DNA from: Butyrivibrio sp. LC3010
GTDB taxonomy: Bacteria; Bacillota; Clostridia; Lachnospirales; Lachnospiraceae
DNA length: 64,000 bases
Direction: 5' to 3'
NCBI RefSeq assembly: GCF_000424385.1
Contig: NZ_KE384180.1
Coordinates: 33,088 to 97,087 of the forward strand
A model generated the notes under the pieces. That model worked only from the letters and a program-made list of their open reading frames with translations, did not search any database and was not told the DNA's origin. The position numbers and the translations under genes were made by a program. Shown here in pieces: positions 16,162-26,141 of this stretch; the first letter of the stretch is position 1; each line of letters begins with the position of its first letter.

Positions 16162-17820
16162 TCACGAAATTCGTCCGCCTTCCATCACCAATGTTTTCTC
16201 TGCAATCCTCATGGTTGACTCTCTATGAGATACAAGGAGGACAGTCTTTTCTCTCCCTTCTTCTTTAAGAGATTTCAGAATCACAGCTTCATTGAGACTA
16301 TCAAGATTGCTTGTTGGTTCGTCGAGAAGCATAAACGGTGCATTATGAAGAAACGCCCTTGCAAGTCCTATTCTCTGCCTCTCGCCTCCGGACAAGGTGC
16401 TTCCCAATTCTCCAACTTCAGTTTCATAGCCCTTCGGAAGCGTCATAATAAAGTCATGTATAGAAGCCTTTTTGCATGCCTTCACAACTTCTTCGTCAGT
16501 TGCATCAAGTTTTCCGATGCGGATATTGTTACCAATCGTATCTTTGAAAAGCTCTGTTTCCTGAGTCATGTAGCTTTCCATGTCCCGAAGATCCGCTGTG
16601 TTTATCTCACTTACATTTCTTCCGGATACCGAGATTTCTCCATTACAGGCATTCCAGAATCTCATGAGAAGCTTTAAAAGTGTAGACTTGCCACACCCAC
16701 TCTTTCCAACAATACCGACAATCTTTCCCTTTGGCACCTGCAGCGATATGTTATTCAGCACATTTTCTCCTGCGTAGGCAAAAGAAACGTTTTTTACTTC
16801 CGCACCGTCAAAGTCTACAGATGCCTTCCCTGTTATGTCTTCCGTCTCCGGTTCTTCATCTATGATTGCAAGGACTCTTGCACCTGAAGCCACTGTACTC
16901 TGAAGAGTTGTACCAAGTGCCGCAAGTGCGATAACAGGTCCGAAGGATGACATGAGAGCGATCATCGGTATAAGGAATCCGTCAAATCCAATCTGCCCGG
17001 CTTGATAAAGCCATGCGCAAACCAGCAGCATTGCGATATCGGAGATCAGTATCAGCATATTTGCTATCGCCATGTTGGTTCCGGTAAGCTTACTCAAAAC
17101 TCCCTGTCTCTCCGAAAGTGCTCTCGTTTTATCACTTATCTCTTTCAGTCTCTTTTCTCCAAAGGAATACTGAAGCATATCATCGATCCCTCTTATGCTT
17201 TCAAGCATATGTGCTGAAAGTTCTCCTGACTGCGCCCGAAGTTCATCGCCCGTTGTACCGCTCCGCTTTGAAATGATCATGGGAAGAATCACGCCTACAA
17301 GAATAAACGCAATCAGTGCGACGATACCAAGAAGCGGGTGAAAGCTTCTGATAAACAGGCACATAATCGTTTCCGATACTATAGCGATGCATATCGGCGA
17401 GATAGTATGTGCATAAAACACCTCCAGAAGCTCCACATCCGATGTGATGAGAGATATCAGATCTCCTTTATCCCTTCCTTCAAGCTTTGCAGGGCATAGC
17501 CTTCTGAGTGCCTTAAACACTTTGTCTCTTATGATCGCGAGCAGCGTAAATGCTATATAATGATTCGTCCGCTGCTCTGTAAACCTGAATATCGCTCGCA
17601 GTATCGCAAATGATAAAAGCAGCCATACAAGCGTGTTCCAAGATAGCTTTGTTTGTATCCCAAGCCCTATGAGTATTGCTTCTCCACCAAGTATCGGAAT
17701 GAACTCTGCTGTAAGGAAGCCAAGTGTTCCGAGCACGACAGCCAGGATCATAAACCCGGAGAGAGGCTTTACAAGCTTAAGCATTCTGAACAGGATCAGT
17801 GCTTTGTTTTGCTTTTTCAT
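16162..17820 (-). CDS. ABC exporter half-transporter, CydC-like (fused permease-ATPase)
   Basis: A 552-aa protein with an N-terminal six-helix type I exporter domain and a C-terminal ATPase. Walker A is GIVGKSGCGKST, the signature LSGGERQRIG, Walker B FMLLDEPTSNLD, followed by an H-loop in VSHRES. It overlaps the stop of the partner (17817) by four bases, so the two are coupled and should form a heterodimer. CydDC-like pairs export thiols or peptides; the actual substrate is unknown. Confidence 0.88.
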   Translation of the reverse strand: MKKQNKALILFRMLKLVKPLSGFMILAVVLGTLGFLTAEFIPILGGEAILIGLGIQTKLSWNTLVWLLLSFAILRAIFRFTEQRTNHYIAFTLLAIIRDKVFKALRRLCPAKLEGRDKGDLISLITSDVELLEVFYAHTISPICIAIVSETIMCLFIRSFHPLLGIVALIAFILVGVILPMIISKRSGTTGDELRAQSGELSAHMLESIRGIDDMLQYSFGEKRLKEISDKTRALSERQGVLSKLTGTNMAIANMLILISDIAMLLVCAWLYQAGQIGFDGFLIPMIALMSSFGPVIALAALGTTLQSTVASGARVLAIIDEEPETEDITGKASVDFDGAEVKNVSFAYAGENVLNNISLQVPKGKIVGIVGKSGCGKSTLLKLLMRFWNACNGEISVSGRNVSEINTADLRDMESYMTQETELFKDTIGNNIRIGKLDATDEEVVKACKKASIHDFIMTLPKGYETEVGELGSTLSGGERQRIGLARAFLHNAPFMLLDEPTSNLDSLNEAVILKSLKEEGREKTVLLVSHRESTMRIAEKTLVMEGGRIS

Positions 17821-19559
17821 GCGATAAAACCTCCCTTCCCGTAGTCCTCAAGTTCTTTCTGTGTATTCCACAGATTTCTGTATACGTTATTCGTTTCAAG
17901 AAGATCTACATGCGTTCCCGATCCGGAGATCCTGCCGTTATCCATCACAAAGATTCTGTCCGCATCCACAACATTCATAAGCCTGTGGGTGATCATGATA
18001 ACTGTCTTTTTTTCAGCAAGTTTCTTTATCTCAGAAAGGATAAGTTCCTCACTCTCGATATCAATATTGCTTGTAGCCTCGTCAAATATATATACCTTCG
18101 CATCGTGAAGGATTGCTCTTGCCAAAGCAAGCCTCTGTTTCTGCCCACCGGAAAGGTTTCCCGCATTTTCCGTAAGAAGAGTGTCCAGTCCTTTTTCTTC
18201 CTTGAAGAATCCGTCTATATTACACTCAGTCAGCACATTCCAAAGTTCTTCCTCTGATGCCTCAGGATTCGCCAAAAGAAGGTTTTCCCGCACAGTTCCT
18301 TTGAAGAACGTACTGCCAATACCTACATAGTTGATATTCATAAAAAGATTATCTTCGTTGATATCAAAAACGTTTATTCCGGCAATAGTAAGAGTTCCCT
18401 GCTTAATCGTATTTCGTCCCATGATAAGAGATGCGATGGTTGATTTACCACTTCCGCTCTCCCCCACGATACCTGTAAACGTATGCTCTCGGATATCTAT
18501 TGAAACACTGTCAAGTACCTGCTTTTCATCATCATAAGAAAAGCAGACATCTGAAAGTCTAATATCCAGACCGGTCTCGGGAAGTCTCGCAGTCTTTTCT
18601 TTTGGCTCTTCCTCGCTTAGGAATTTAAATATTCTATCGCTTGCGGCCATTCCATTCATAGCCACATGGAAGTAGCTACCAAGTTTTCTCATCGGCAGAA
18701 AGAAATCCGCTGAAAGAAGGATCATAAAGACCGTACTCTGAATTGTAAGATTTCCGTCTACAAAGGCCTTTCCCGCAAGCGCAATGCCAAGTGCGGCACC
18801 ACCGTATGCGAAGAAATCCATGATGATAATGGAATTGAGCTGCATCGTCAGGACTTTCATGGTAATCCTTCTGAAGTTCTCGGATTCCGCGTTCATCTGT
18901 TCGTTCTTATAAGCATCTGCTTTGTATGTTTTCAGAGTTGTCATCCCCTGAAGGTTTTCGAGGAAGGTGCTTCCAAGCTTCGCATACTGATCCCAGTACT
19001 TGGACAGAAGCTTCTTTGCAATCTTCTGAACCATCATTATAGTTCCCGGGATGAGGGGGACACAGATAAGCAGCACTCCTGCCACCTTGAAACTTCCCGC
19101 AAGACCGAACAACACAAACAAGGTGATCGGAGCTATAAATGCGTAGAAAAACTGAGGTACATACTGTCCAAAATAGCTTTCAAGCTGTTCTACCCCTTCC
19201 ACCGATTCCTGAACAAGTTCTGCAGTTGTCGCGTGCTCTCTGTAAGTATTTCCAAGCTGCAGTATCTTTTTATATATCTGCTCTCTCATGACGCGCTTTA
19301 CAGTCTTCGATGCGCGATAGCTCATCTCCGTCGTTTCCTTTGTCATGATAAACCGAACAATGAGAACACCTGCAAGTATCACAAGAAAAATAAGCATCTC
19401 ATTTACGATCATTTCCTTGCGATACAGCTTTCCTACTACATTTGCGATGACAAAAATCATCACTGCGTTCATCATAAGTTCCAACCATTGGCAGATAATG
19501 TTACCCACTATGTATTTTTTGCTCTCTGGGCACATAGCCATCAATCTCTTATCAAACAT
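17817..19559 (-). CDS. ABC exporter half-transporter, CydD-like (fused permease-ATPase)
   Basis: A 580-aa partner with six N-terminal membrane helices. Walker A is GIVGESGSGKST, the signature NLSGGQKQRLALAR, Walker B VYIFDEATSNID and the H-loop MITHR. Both nucleotide sites look complete. It is the promoter-proximal gene of the two-gene operon. Just upstream lie remnants of a methyltransferase-like gene, so the present promoter may have been reshaped by deletion. Confidence 0.88.
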   Translation of the reverse strand: MFDKRLMAMCPESKKYIVGNIICQWLELMMNAVMIFVIANVVGKLYRKEMIVNEMLIFLVILAGVLIVRFIMTKETTEMSYRASKTVKRVMREQIYKKILQLGNTYREHATTAELVQESVEGVEQLESYFGQYVPQFFYAFIAPITLFVLFGLAGSFKVAGVLLICVPLIPGTIMMVQKIAKKLLSKYWDQYAKLGSTFLENLQGMTTLKTYKADAYKNEQMNAESENFRRITMKVLTMQLNSIIIMDFFAYGGAALGIALAGKAFVDGNLTIQSTVFMILLSADFFLPMRKLGSYFHVAMNGMAASDRIFKFLSEEEPKEKTARLPETGLDIRLSDVCFSYDDEKQVLDSVSIDIREHTFTGIVGESGSGKSTIASLIMGRNTIKQGTLTIAGINVFDINEDNLFMNINYVGIGSTFFKGTVRENLLLANPEASEEELWNVLTECNIDGFFKEEKGLDTLLTENAGNLSGGQKQRLALARAILHDAKVYIFDEATSNIDIESEELILSEIKKLAEKKTVIMITHRLMNVVDADRIFVMDNGRISGSGTHVDLLETNNVYRNLWNTQKELEDYGKGGFIA

Positions 19560-19589
19560 TTACTACACACCTCTAAACTGACAGGCCTG

Positions 19590-20032
19590 TTATGCCGTAA
19601 TCGACAAACCTTTCAGCAAACTTCTTGCAATCACTGTAATCCAAGGTTTACTCTCATGATGGTCTGTCTTAATCTTCGAAAAGCCTGCGCACACGGTTTT
19701 TTCTTTGCAACAGCATTACTTAATGCACCGCTGCCACAGCCAACATCAAGACATTTACCACCATCAGGGATAACCACATATGATGAAACTCCATCGATAA
19801 TCTGCTTTGACATCTGCCTCGTGCCGTTGTAGGAAAAAGCTCTGTACATCAGAAACATCCATAGTGTCATTATTGCGCATAGAATCGAAATAACCTGCAG
19901 TACTATTCCTATAATCGAATCAATCCCAACTATAGCTATAATAACACAGAATACTACAGTGGCTGCAAGTGATCCCAGCACCATGCCCTTCGACATCCAA
20001 TTCTTATAATCTGCTTTCATACCGTCCTCCAA
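19590..20032 (-). pseudogene. membrane-anchored methyltransferase with internal deletion
   Basis: The N-terminus has two membrane helices (residues ~15-65) and then SAM motif I, CLDVGCGSGALSNAVAKK. After about 110 codons the frame runs into unrelated sequence and stops at 19631. A typical C-terminus, KTDHHESKPWITVIA, follows in another frame and ends at 19590. The middle of the methyltransferase domain is therefore lost. A second short remnant (DCKKFAERFVDYG) lies between this and the ABC gene at 19573. Confidence 0.6.
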
Positions 20033-20069
20033 TCGTTTAACTTTATCTGCAGTTTCATAATATCACTTT

Positions 20070-20089
20070 ATGTTAGTTATTGCTAACAT
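20070..20089. promoter_or_regulatory. palindrome upstream of the methyltransferase remnant
   Basis: ATGTTAG-TTATTG-CTAACAT is a seven-bp-arm palindrome about 40 bp before the start at 20032. The size and position fit a MarR- or TetR-type operator, but no cognate regulator is adjacent. Confidence 0.3.
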
Positions 20090-20236
20090 CATCTCAAAAA
20101 AGATGCCCTGCACAAAATTCTGGTTACTGATATGCCCATACCCGCTTCCTGTTTCTGAAAGCTAGCAAAAACGATCTCCAAACAATCATCAGCTATGCCT
20201 TATCTGTCGAACGTCCATTTGTGAGATATCCCCTTA

Positions 20237-20680
20237 TTACAATTCAAGAATCTCCAGTAGTTCTTTTGTCAGATATTCCTTCAATATCTTATCTGCATCC
20301 ACACTTCCGAAGCCATGATAGAACTCCTCCGCTACTCCACCGGCAATTGCTCCGAATGTATCACTATCACAGGGCAGACTATAGATATTTCTGATAAAAG
20401 ACTCATAATCTGTACTCTCATAAAAACACCTCATGGCTGCAGGAACTGATCCCTGACAGCTGACATCCCACTTGTAACGCGGTCTCATTTCATCAAGGCT
20501 ATAGCCAATGCTGTACTTATAATCCTTTACCGGATACTGCTCAAGGACATACTCATAGATTTCCTGCCTGGATTTATCATGACGTGCCATCCAGATACAT
20601 GTTGATGTCACAACCGCTCCTTTTATCCCTTCAGGATGATTGTGAGATACGGCTGCCACCTCCATAGCCCTCTTCTGCAT
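20237..20680 (-). pseudogene. ADP-ribosylglycohydrolase, N-terminally truncated
   Basis: The 147 codons match the C-terminal half of the DraG/ADP-ribosylglycohydrolase family: VSHNHPEGIKGA, and the metal-binding CDSDTFGAIAGG near the end. Full proteins are about 250-300 aa, and the N-terminal metal-binding motif is missing. No matching frame continues upstream of 20680. I read it as a deletion remnant, although a start at 20680 would still give a stable-looking fragment. Confidence 0.65.
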
Positions 20681-20760
20681 CCCCGGCCTGCGCGCCAGCC
20701 GTGTTTTACTCTTATCATGTGGTGTTGTTTAGCTTGTAAGGTAATGTTACTTTATTTGGG

Positions 20761-20789
20761 AAAAAAATAGGTCGCACGAGAGGCGACCT
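20761..20789 (-). terminator. intrinsic terminator
   Basis: An AGGTCGC-CTCTCGT-GCGACCT hairpin is followed by ATTTTTTT on the minus strand. It lies 84 bp after the lysine-rich gene at 20873. Confidence 0.65.
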
Positions 20790-20872
20790 TGAAAAAACTA
20801 TTTTGTCTCTCTTGAAAGCGGATCAAGACCGTAATCAAAGAGCACCATGTGTTCCATATATCTCCGTTTGCT

Positions 20873-21235
20873 TTAGGATGTGGGTAATGCTTTCCCAAAC
20901 TCATCATTTAATGCCTTGGCAAGTTCCTGGCATACTGTACCACCAAGTCCTGCCTCTGCAAGTTTCATCCTCATGTTCATCTCAAATGTTATCTGGTTGG
21001 ATGTCTTTATTACTTCCATCACTGTTTTTGCATATCCGCTGTTTGCAGCACCAAGTATCTTCTTAACCTGGGCCTGTGTAGGAAGCTTTACTGATGATTT
21101 CTTCGCTGCGCTCTTCCCGGCGGATGTTTTCTTTGCATCTTTCTTCTCAACTTTATCTTCAGGATTACAGTCCTTGATTTTAATCAGTTGATACTTCGGA
21201 TGTTTTAGGGTACAAACCGCCAAACGGAGGTACAC
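20873..21235 (-). CDS. lysine-rich protein of unknown function
   Basis: A 120-aa frame. The first ~25 residues look like a fused or spurious start (MYLRLAVCTLKHPKY), followed by a Lys/Ala/Ser-rich linker around residues 28-48 (DKVEKKDAKK, GKSAAKKSS) and a compact helical C-terminus (AQVKKILGAANSGYAKTVME, NMRMKLAEAGLGG). I do not recognise the family. The linker resembles those joining a lost N-terminal domain, so this may be the 3' part of a longer gene. A terminator follows. Confidence 0.45.
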   Translation of the reverse strand: MYLRLAVCTLKHPKYQLIKIKDCNPEDKVEKKDAKKTSAGKSAAKKSSVKLPTQAQVKKILGAANSGYAKTVMEVIKTSNQITFEMNMRMKLAEAGLGGTVCQELAKALNDEFGKALPTS

Positions 21236-21348
21236 ATTTTGTATCCTTAATGTTTAGCTATCCAATATTTTCTATGTTTTTATTAAATACATACCCTTTT
21301 TCTACCAGAAAGATTCCCTAAAACGTCACAAGTAAAAAATGCATAAAA

Positions 21349-21375
21349 TAAAAGGCCCCGTCACATACGAGACCT
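21349..21375 (-). terminator. intrinsic terminator
   Basis: A minus-strand hairpin, AGGTCTCG-TATGTGA-CGGGGCCT (with wobbles), is followed by TTTTATTTTA. It ends the truncated gene at 21424-21618. Confidence 0.5.
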
Positions 21376-21423
21376 CGTTTGAAAATTATATCATGCACTT
21401 GATGTCAGAAGAAAAATGCCAGT

Positions 21424-21618
21424 CTAAACATAGAAGACAAACATCGCAAGGATATCAGACCACACAAACCTCCAGTGGGCCATATTTTTCCATTCGCTGT
21501 CAATGACGCCCATCTTACCAAGTTTCTTATTTTTCGGTCCCTTTAAATCCAGTAATAGATCTGCGGTAGCACAAAGAAGACCGCCAATAATTCCAATTAC
21601 TGCCAATATAGTATTCAT
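21424..21618 (-). pseudogene. N-terminal fragment of a DUF6796-like membrane protein
   Basis: From the ATG at 21618 (GGAGG seven bases upstream) the frame encodes 64 aa: one membrane helix (AVIGIIGGLLCATADLLL), a basic loop KGPKNKKLGK and HWRFVWSDILAMFV, then a stop. The family is normally more than 200 aa with several helices, so this is a truncated copy. It starts 16 bp after the MATE stop and was probably co-transcribed with it. The family assignment is from memory of the motif and is moderate. Confidence 0.5.
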
Positions 21619-21634
21619 TTTTTCCTCCAATACT

Positions 21635-23047
21635 TCATGAAGCCTTCTGGGCATGTGGGTCTGACTGATGTTCACCTGCAAGATTATTAAGCCAGTGCTC
21701 TTTCTTTAGCCAAAAATGGAATATAACGGTCCTGACAATATCCAGAAGCTTTACGCAAAGGTACATCTGTACCGGGCCGAAATTGGTATATCTTGCAAGC
21801 ATGAAAAGCATAGGGAGCATGACCACTATTGTTATTCCAGCATCTGCATATGCGCCCATCTTGGTATCGCCGCCAGATCTTGCAATAGCCTGCTGTGCGT
21901 TTACAAGTACCCATACAGGCATAAAGAATGCCATAAGTATTACCATACTCCTTGAAATTGCAATAGCACTTGGACTTAGCTTTCCAAATACAACAGGAAT
22001 GATAAGTGTTGTAGCAAATCCGACAAAAGTCATGGCAACACCAAATACGATAGCTCCTGATAAAAGCCATGTTTTTTCTTTGCGGGCTTTTTCAAGATTC
22101 CCTTCTCCAAGAGTTTTTCCAATTATGACGGTAGTTGCCGAGTAGATTCCACCAAATGCTACAAAAAACAGGTTTGCTATAGCAAAACTGGACGCCATAC
22201 CTGAAACTACATCTGCTCCGCCCCTTCCGTTATAGATAGCCGTCGTCAAAGTTTCTGAAAGGACCCAGGTCATTTCACAAAGCAGCATCATAGCGCCTTT
22301 TCTTAAAATTTCCCTGAACAACTTTCCATCTAACATAAAGTCCCTTGTTAAGCGAACTGCAAAATCAGGTTTGCTCCTGAAATAGATGAATGCAAATATA
22401 GCAAACTCCAGTGTTCTGGCTATAACAGTGGCGTAAGCAGCTCCCCTTACACCAAGTGCAGGCATTCCAAAATTACCGTAAATAAGAAGGTAATTGAATA
22501 CCGTATTTGTAAGAGTTGCTACTACTGTTACAGCAAGTGGTGTTTTGACTTTTCCCATATCTCTTAGTGAACTTGCGATACTCATAGAAATGAACATGGG
22601 AATTCCCACAATAGCCATGATCCGTATGTATGGAACTGCCTCATCAAGAATAAGAGGCGCCTGCGTGTTTCCAATAACCATAAGTGACAGGATCTCTCTT
22701 GGATATACAAGGCAGACCATAAGGTATGGAATAAGCGCAACAAATCCTGCAAGCAGTTTAAACATAAACGCCTGCTGCATTCCACCGCAATCTTTTGCAC
22801 CAAAAAACTGCGTAAGGAATATTCCACCAGTCATGGTGATCGTGTTAATTAAGACCATAAACACAAAAAGAACCTGACCGGCAATGTTTACACCCGACAT
22901 TGATATATCGCCAAGTCCTGACACCATAAAATTATCTATCAGCGACACCATACTCTGTATAAGCTGCTGAAGCATTATAGGTACTGCTATCGCCAACACA
23001 TTTTTATAAAATTTAACACTTCCAAAAATCGAATTCTTTTTTTCCAT
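21635..23047 (-). CDS. MATE-family efflux transporter
   Basis: Cation-driven multidrug or toxin exporter of 470 aa with about 12 hydrophobic segments in two halves. Family landmarks include AIPIMLQQLIQSMVSLIDNF-like N-terminal sequence and NTVFNYLLIYGNFGMPALGV in the middle. GC and codon use match the neighbours. It lies downstream of a 21-bp direct-repeat element (23198-23250), with a long 150-bp leader that contains a possible 25-codon frame (23137-23060). Confidence 0.88.
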   Translation of the reverse strand: MEKKNSIFGSVKFYKNVLAIAVPIMLQQLIQSMVSLIDNFMVSGLGDISMSGVNIAGQVLFVFMVLINTITMTGGIFLTQFFGAKDCGGMQQAFMFKLLAGFVALIPYLMVCLVYPREILSLMVIGNTQAPLILDEAVPYIRIMAIVGIPMFISMSIASSLRDMGKVKTPLAVTVVATLTNTVFNYLLIYGNFGMPALGVRGAAYATVIARTLEFAIFAFIYFRSKPDFAVRLTRDFMLDGKLFREILRKGAMMLLCEMTWVLSETLTTAIYNGRGGADVVSGMASSFAIANLFFVAFGGIYSATTVIIGKTLGEGNLEKARKEKTWLLSGAIVFGVAMTFVGFATTLIIPVVFGKLSPSAIAISRSMVILMAFFMPVWVLVNAQQAIARSGGDTKMGAYADAGITIVVMLPMLFMLARYTNFGPVQMYLCVKLLDIVRTVIFHFWLKKEHWLNNLAGEHQSDPHAQKAS

Positions 23048-23197
23048 CTGTTAAATAGCTCAGTAGCACTCCTCTACTGAAAACTCTCCTTCATTTTTCA
23101 AATAACAGTCATAAAACCTTAGGATCATTCCATTCATTCCTCCCACCTGTCATGAATCTTTAATTTCTTTTTTCCAATAATATATTTATCACAAAAC

Positions 23198-23250
23198 AAA
23201 AAACAGCCTCAAATTTACACTCATTTGAGGCTGTTTTACACTGATATTTA
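23198..23250 (-). repeat. 21-bp direct-repeat promoter element, copy 1
   Basis: Minus strand: two AGTGTAA-type units (plus-strand complements start at 23217 and 23238, 21 bp apart) with a CAGCCTCAAAT/ATTTGAGGCTG hairpin between and after them. GATAAA (23190-23185) lies 27 bp beyond the proximal unit. It stands between the MFS stop and the MATE start; the hairpin plus T-run could also terminate the MFS transcript. Confidence 0.7.
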
Positions 23251-23259
23251 AGTCAAAAA

Positions 23260-24546
23260 TCATTCTTCAGTATATCTATATTTTTTCATAATCTGACCGG
23301 AGATTATACATATGGCTGTTCCTGCCACACCAAGAATGAACATCATCATTGCGGCGCCTGATCCCTTTCCGCTTCCGAAAAGAAAAGTCCAGAACGGATC
23401 ATTACTTTTCAATGCCATAAACGGTTCGCAGATCTTGTCTACAAAGAGTCCGCCAAGGAAAAGTCCGATTGGAATAGTAAAGAACTGCAGAGTATTTCTG
23501 CAAGCATATACTCTTCCCTGAAGCTCTATTGGAATAACATTGCGCATTATTACATTCTGGTTGGCTGCCATGAGTGGAACAAACACCCATCCTATTATCT
23601 GGCCTATGCACCATAAAACAGAGCTTCTTGCAAAGGCCAGTAAAAAGTTCTCTATCCCCAGCGCAAAAAGCATCGTGAGATATATGACTCTTACCCTGTC
23701 CTTGGGCTTTGGCAGGATCATTGGAAGGAAACTTCCTGCCACCATGGCCAGTCCTGAGCATGCTGTTACGATCCCATAAACATTGTTACCTTTTCGAGGT
23801 ATAACAAGGGCCGGAAGTACAGCATCAAAGGCTGAAGCTGTGAAGTTAACCCCCGCCATAAACAGTATTACAGTAAGTATGAGCGGAGTTTCCTTTAGGA
23901 ACTTTAGTCCCTCCTTAGCCAGTTTGATCACGTTTTCGTCCTTACTTGTTCCGTCCTTGATCTCTGGCAATTTAATAAAGAACAATAATGCCACAAATGC
24001 TATGGCAAAAGACAGAAGATCTACCGCAATAACCGTATCCAACCCTGCCAGTCCATAGAGTGCTGCAGCTATGAGCGGATTGCCAATTGAAATAAGCGAA
24101 CGGGACAATTGCTGAAAGCCACTGGTCTTCTGATAATGCTCTTTTGGTACAATAAGTGAATATGCCACTTCTGAAGCAGGCTGCTGAACAGTGTTCATGA
24201 GACCCGAAAAGGCATTGATGGCATATAGGTGCCACATGGTCAGCGTATCAGTTTTGTACAGTACAAATACAACAACCGTTGTAAGTGCCGCTAAAAGATC
24301 GCATATGAGCATGGTTTTCTTTTTATCGAATTTATCTGTTATTGCTCCGGCAAAAATGCTCATAATGACATATGGCGCATATGTACAGATTGTAAGTGCT
24401 GCAGTACTCAGCGCTGATCCAGTCTTTTCATACATCCACAGTGTCAGCGCAAATCCAGTTATTGCACTTCCAAGCTGTGATAGACTCTGTGTGATCCAGA
24501 TTATGTAAAAATCTCTTAATTCCTTTATTCTGTTTTTCATTATCAT
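23260..24546 (-). CDS. MFS transporter (multidrug/macrolide efflux type)
   Basis: A 428-aa major facilitator with 12 predicted helices. The N-terminal FYIIWITQSLSQLGSAITGF and the loop GAITDKFDKKKTM (motif A-like) are typical of the MefA/enterobactin-exporter-like MFS group, as is QQPASEVAYSLIVPK. Two in-frame ATGs near 24546 both follow GGAGG. It probably exports a toxic compound; substrate unknown. A 21-bp direct-repeat element follows its stop after 10 bp. Confidence 0.87.
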   Translation of the reverse strand: MIMKNRIKELRDFYIIWITQSLSQLGSAITGFALTLWMYEKTGSALSTAALTICTYAPYVIMSIFAGAITDKFDKKKTMLICDLLAALTTVVVFVLYKTDTLTMWHLYAINAFSGLMNTVQQPASEVAYSLIVPKEHYQKTSGFQQLSRSLISIGNPLIAAALYGLAGLDTVIAVDLLSFAIAFVALLFFIKLPEIKDGTSKDENVIKLAKEGLKFLKETPLILTVILFMAGVNFTASAFDAVLPALVIPRKGNNVYGIVTACSGLAMVAGSFLPMILPKPKDRVRVIYLTMLFALGIENFLLAFARSSVLWCIGQIIGWVFVPLMAANQNVIMRNVIPIELQGRVYACRNTLQFFTIPIGLFLGGLFVDKICEPFMALKSNDPFWTFLFGSGKGSGAAMMMFILGVAGTAICIISGQIMKKYRYTEE

Positions 24547-24637
24547 TTAACCTCCATACAAATATTTTTCATCTGCATGGAGCATATACACTGCAATTGA
24601 TCATGTCCTTCCTCCTTCTTGTTATTTTAAACGGATA

Positions 24638-25417
24638 TCATTCTTTTGACATCACATTCTTTTTCCAACATATCAGCGCAATAATCACTATGTATATTGC
24701 TGACAGTACAACATAAAACCAGATATCAACCTGTAAGAAACAATACAGAAAATTAAAGCAAAAGTGTATCACTATGCCATAGATCAGGTTATCGTTCTTT
24801 TCCATGAATAGATTCATGATAAAGCAAAGTCCCGTCATTACAATAACGTTGGACAGAACGTATGGTATCATCTGGATTCCCATATAATCTGAATCTACAA
24901 ACCACAGAATGGTATGCCAGAACGCCCATATAACTCCCTGTATCACTGATGCACTGAAAAAACTGTATTTTGCATTAAGGTATGGGCGAAGATAACCTCT
25001 CCAGCCTGACTCTTCTCCTGTTGGCCCAGTTGTGATCGAGAATAAAACTGATGCCCAGAACGGGTAGGATCCAAGATTCCAGTACTCACCAAATGCCTTC
25101 CCCTGAATCAAGGACAAAACAAATACTGTAATAATAGTAGCTCCAAGAGTAAGTATAGCTGAAGCTACCAGCGTTACTATGCTTATCTTTCCACCAAAAG
25201 CTTTTTTGTAAAATTCAGCAATACTACGACCAGAACAAAAAAACTTAAAGCCTATTAGCAGCACAATTGTCGGTGCCCACGCGCAGATATTAGATAAAAT
25301 CCTCATTACAACCGGCGGGCAATGGAATACCATACTTGCAGTCCCGCACAATCCAAGCACCATAAACCAAAATACAAAATAACTTAGACCCACGTACCAT
25401 TTTACACGTTTTTCCAT
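24638..25417 (-). CDS. CPBP-family intramembrane glutamic protease
   Basis: A 259-aa membrane protein with about seven helices. The CPBP (Abi/CAAX-type) motifs are present: TGEESGWRGYL with the catalytic EExxxR, WAFWHTILWF with the second-motif His, and HFCFNFLYC with the third. Such proteins process prenylated or small membrane proteins and often give self-immunity to bacteriocins. Its neighbours are an acetyltransferase and transporters. A resistance or immunity role is inferred. Confidence 0.85.
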   Translation of the reverse strand: MEKRVKWYVGLSYFVFWFMVLGLCGTASMVFHCPPVVMRILSNICAWAPTIVLLIGFKFFCSGRSIAEFYKKAFGGKISIVTLVASAILTLGATIITVFVLSLIQGKAFGEYWNLGSYPFWASVLFSITTGPTGEESGWRGYLRPYLNAKYSFFSASVIQGVIWAFWHTILWFVDSDYMGIQMIPYVLSNVIVMTGLCFIMNLFMEKNDNLIYGIVIHFCFNFLYCFLQVDIWFYVVLSAIYIVIIALICWKKNVMSKE

Positions 25418-25495
25418 ATATTGTTATCTTATTCCTCCGATATTTTTATTTTATTTCATCTCTGCAAATTTGTTTCCATCTTCGTTCTCCAATCG

Positions 25496-26119
25496 TTAAT
25501 CAAAAATCTGTCCGGGAAGCTTTAATTTTTCCTTCGGAGGGAATGTCTTGTCAAACTCCTCGACATCTGAGTCTTCAACATAGTATCCCTTAGGGGTCTG
25601 ATATACCCCTGTGATGCCATCAAGATATTCCGGGATCAGCTCTCTGCACAGGAAAAATGACGCATCTGCGCCCTCTGGAAGATCATGGTATCTGATCCCA
25701 AACTTGCTTGCATAGTCAAATCCGCAATGGCTGTAGAATCCGATATTCCCCTCAAAAAGAACTGCTCCAAATCCCATCTCTGCAGCCTTTTCCAGAGAAT
25801 AATCTAAGATAGCCTTTCCATAGCCTTTTCTCTTAAGTTCAGGTGTAATTCCAATTGGACCCATGGTAAGCACATCAATAGTCCTTCCATCATCTGCCTC
25901 AATGAAAGTTTTCATGAACATGTTCTGTCCGATCAGCTTTCCATCCTGCTCCATAACAAAATCGAGTTCAGGAATAAATGCTGGATCATCTCTGAGCACA
26001 TGAATTACATAGTGCTCACTGCATCCAGGACGATAAACGTTCCAAAATGACTCTCTTACTAAATTTTCAACTTCTCTATAATCTTTCTTTTCTTCTAATC
26101 TAATTGTGTAATTACTCAT
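25496..26119 (-). CDS. GNAT-family N-acetyltransferase (YhbS-like)
   Basis: A 207-aa acetyltransferase. After an N-terminal NLVRESFWNVYRPGC segment typical of the YhbS-like group comes VLTMGPIGITPELKRKGYGK with motif A, and FYSHCGFDYASKFG. It lies 22 bp downstream of the ferredoxin-flavodoxin gene and is probably in the same operon. Substrate unknown. Confidence 0.87.
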   Translation of the reverse strand: MSNYTIRLEEKKDYREVENLVRESFWNVYRPGCSEHYVIHVLRDDPAFIPELDFVMEQDGKLIGQNMFMKTFIEADDGRTIDVLTMGPIGITPELKRKGYGKAILDYSLEKAAEMGFGAVLFEGNIGFYSHCGFDYASKFGIRYHDLPEGADASFFLCRELIPEYLDGITGVYQTPKGYYVEDSDVEEFDKTFPPKEKLKLPGQIFD

Positions 26120-26141
26120 ATTTTTTCTCCATTTTTCATCG

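Noticed and set aside
23060..23137. 25-codon leader frame before MATE
   Set aside because: It has a nearby GGGAGG but poor spacing for the first ATG, and I see no attenuator structure; undecided.
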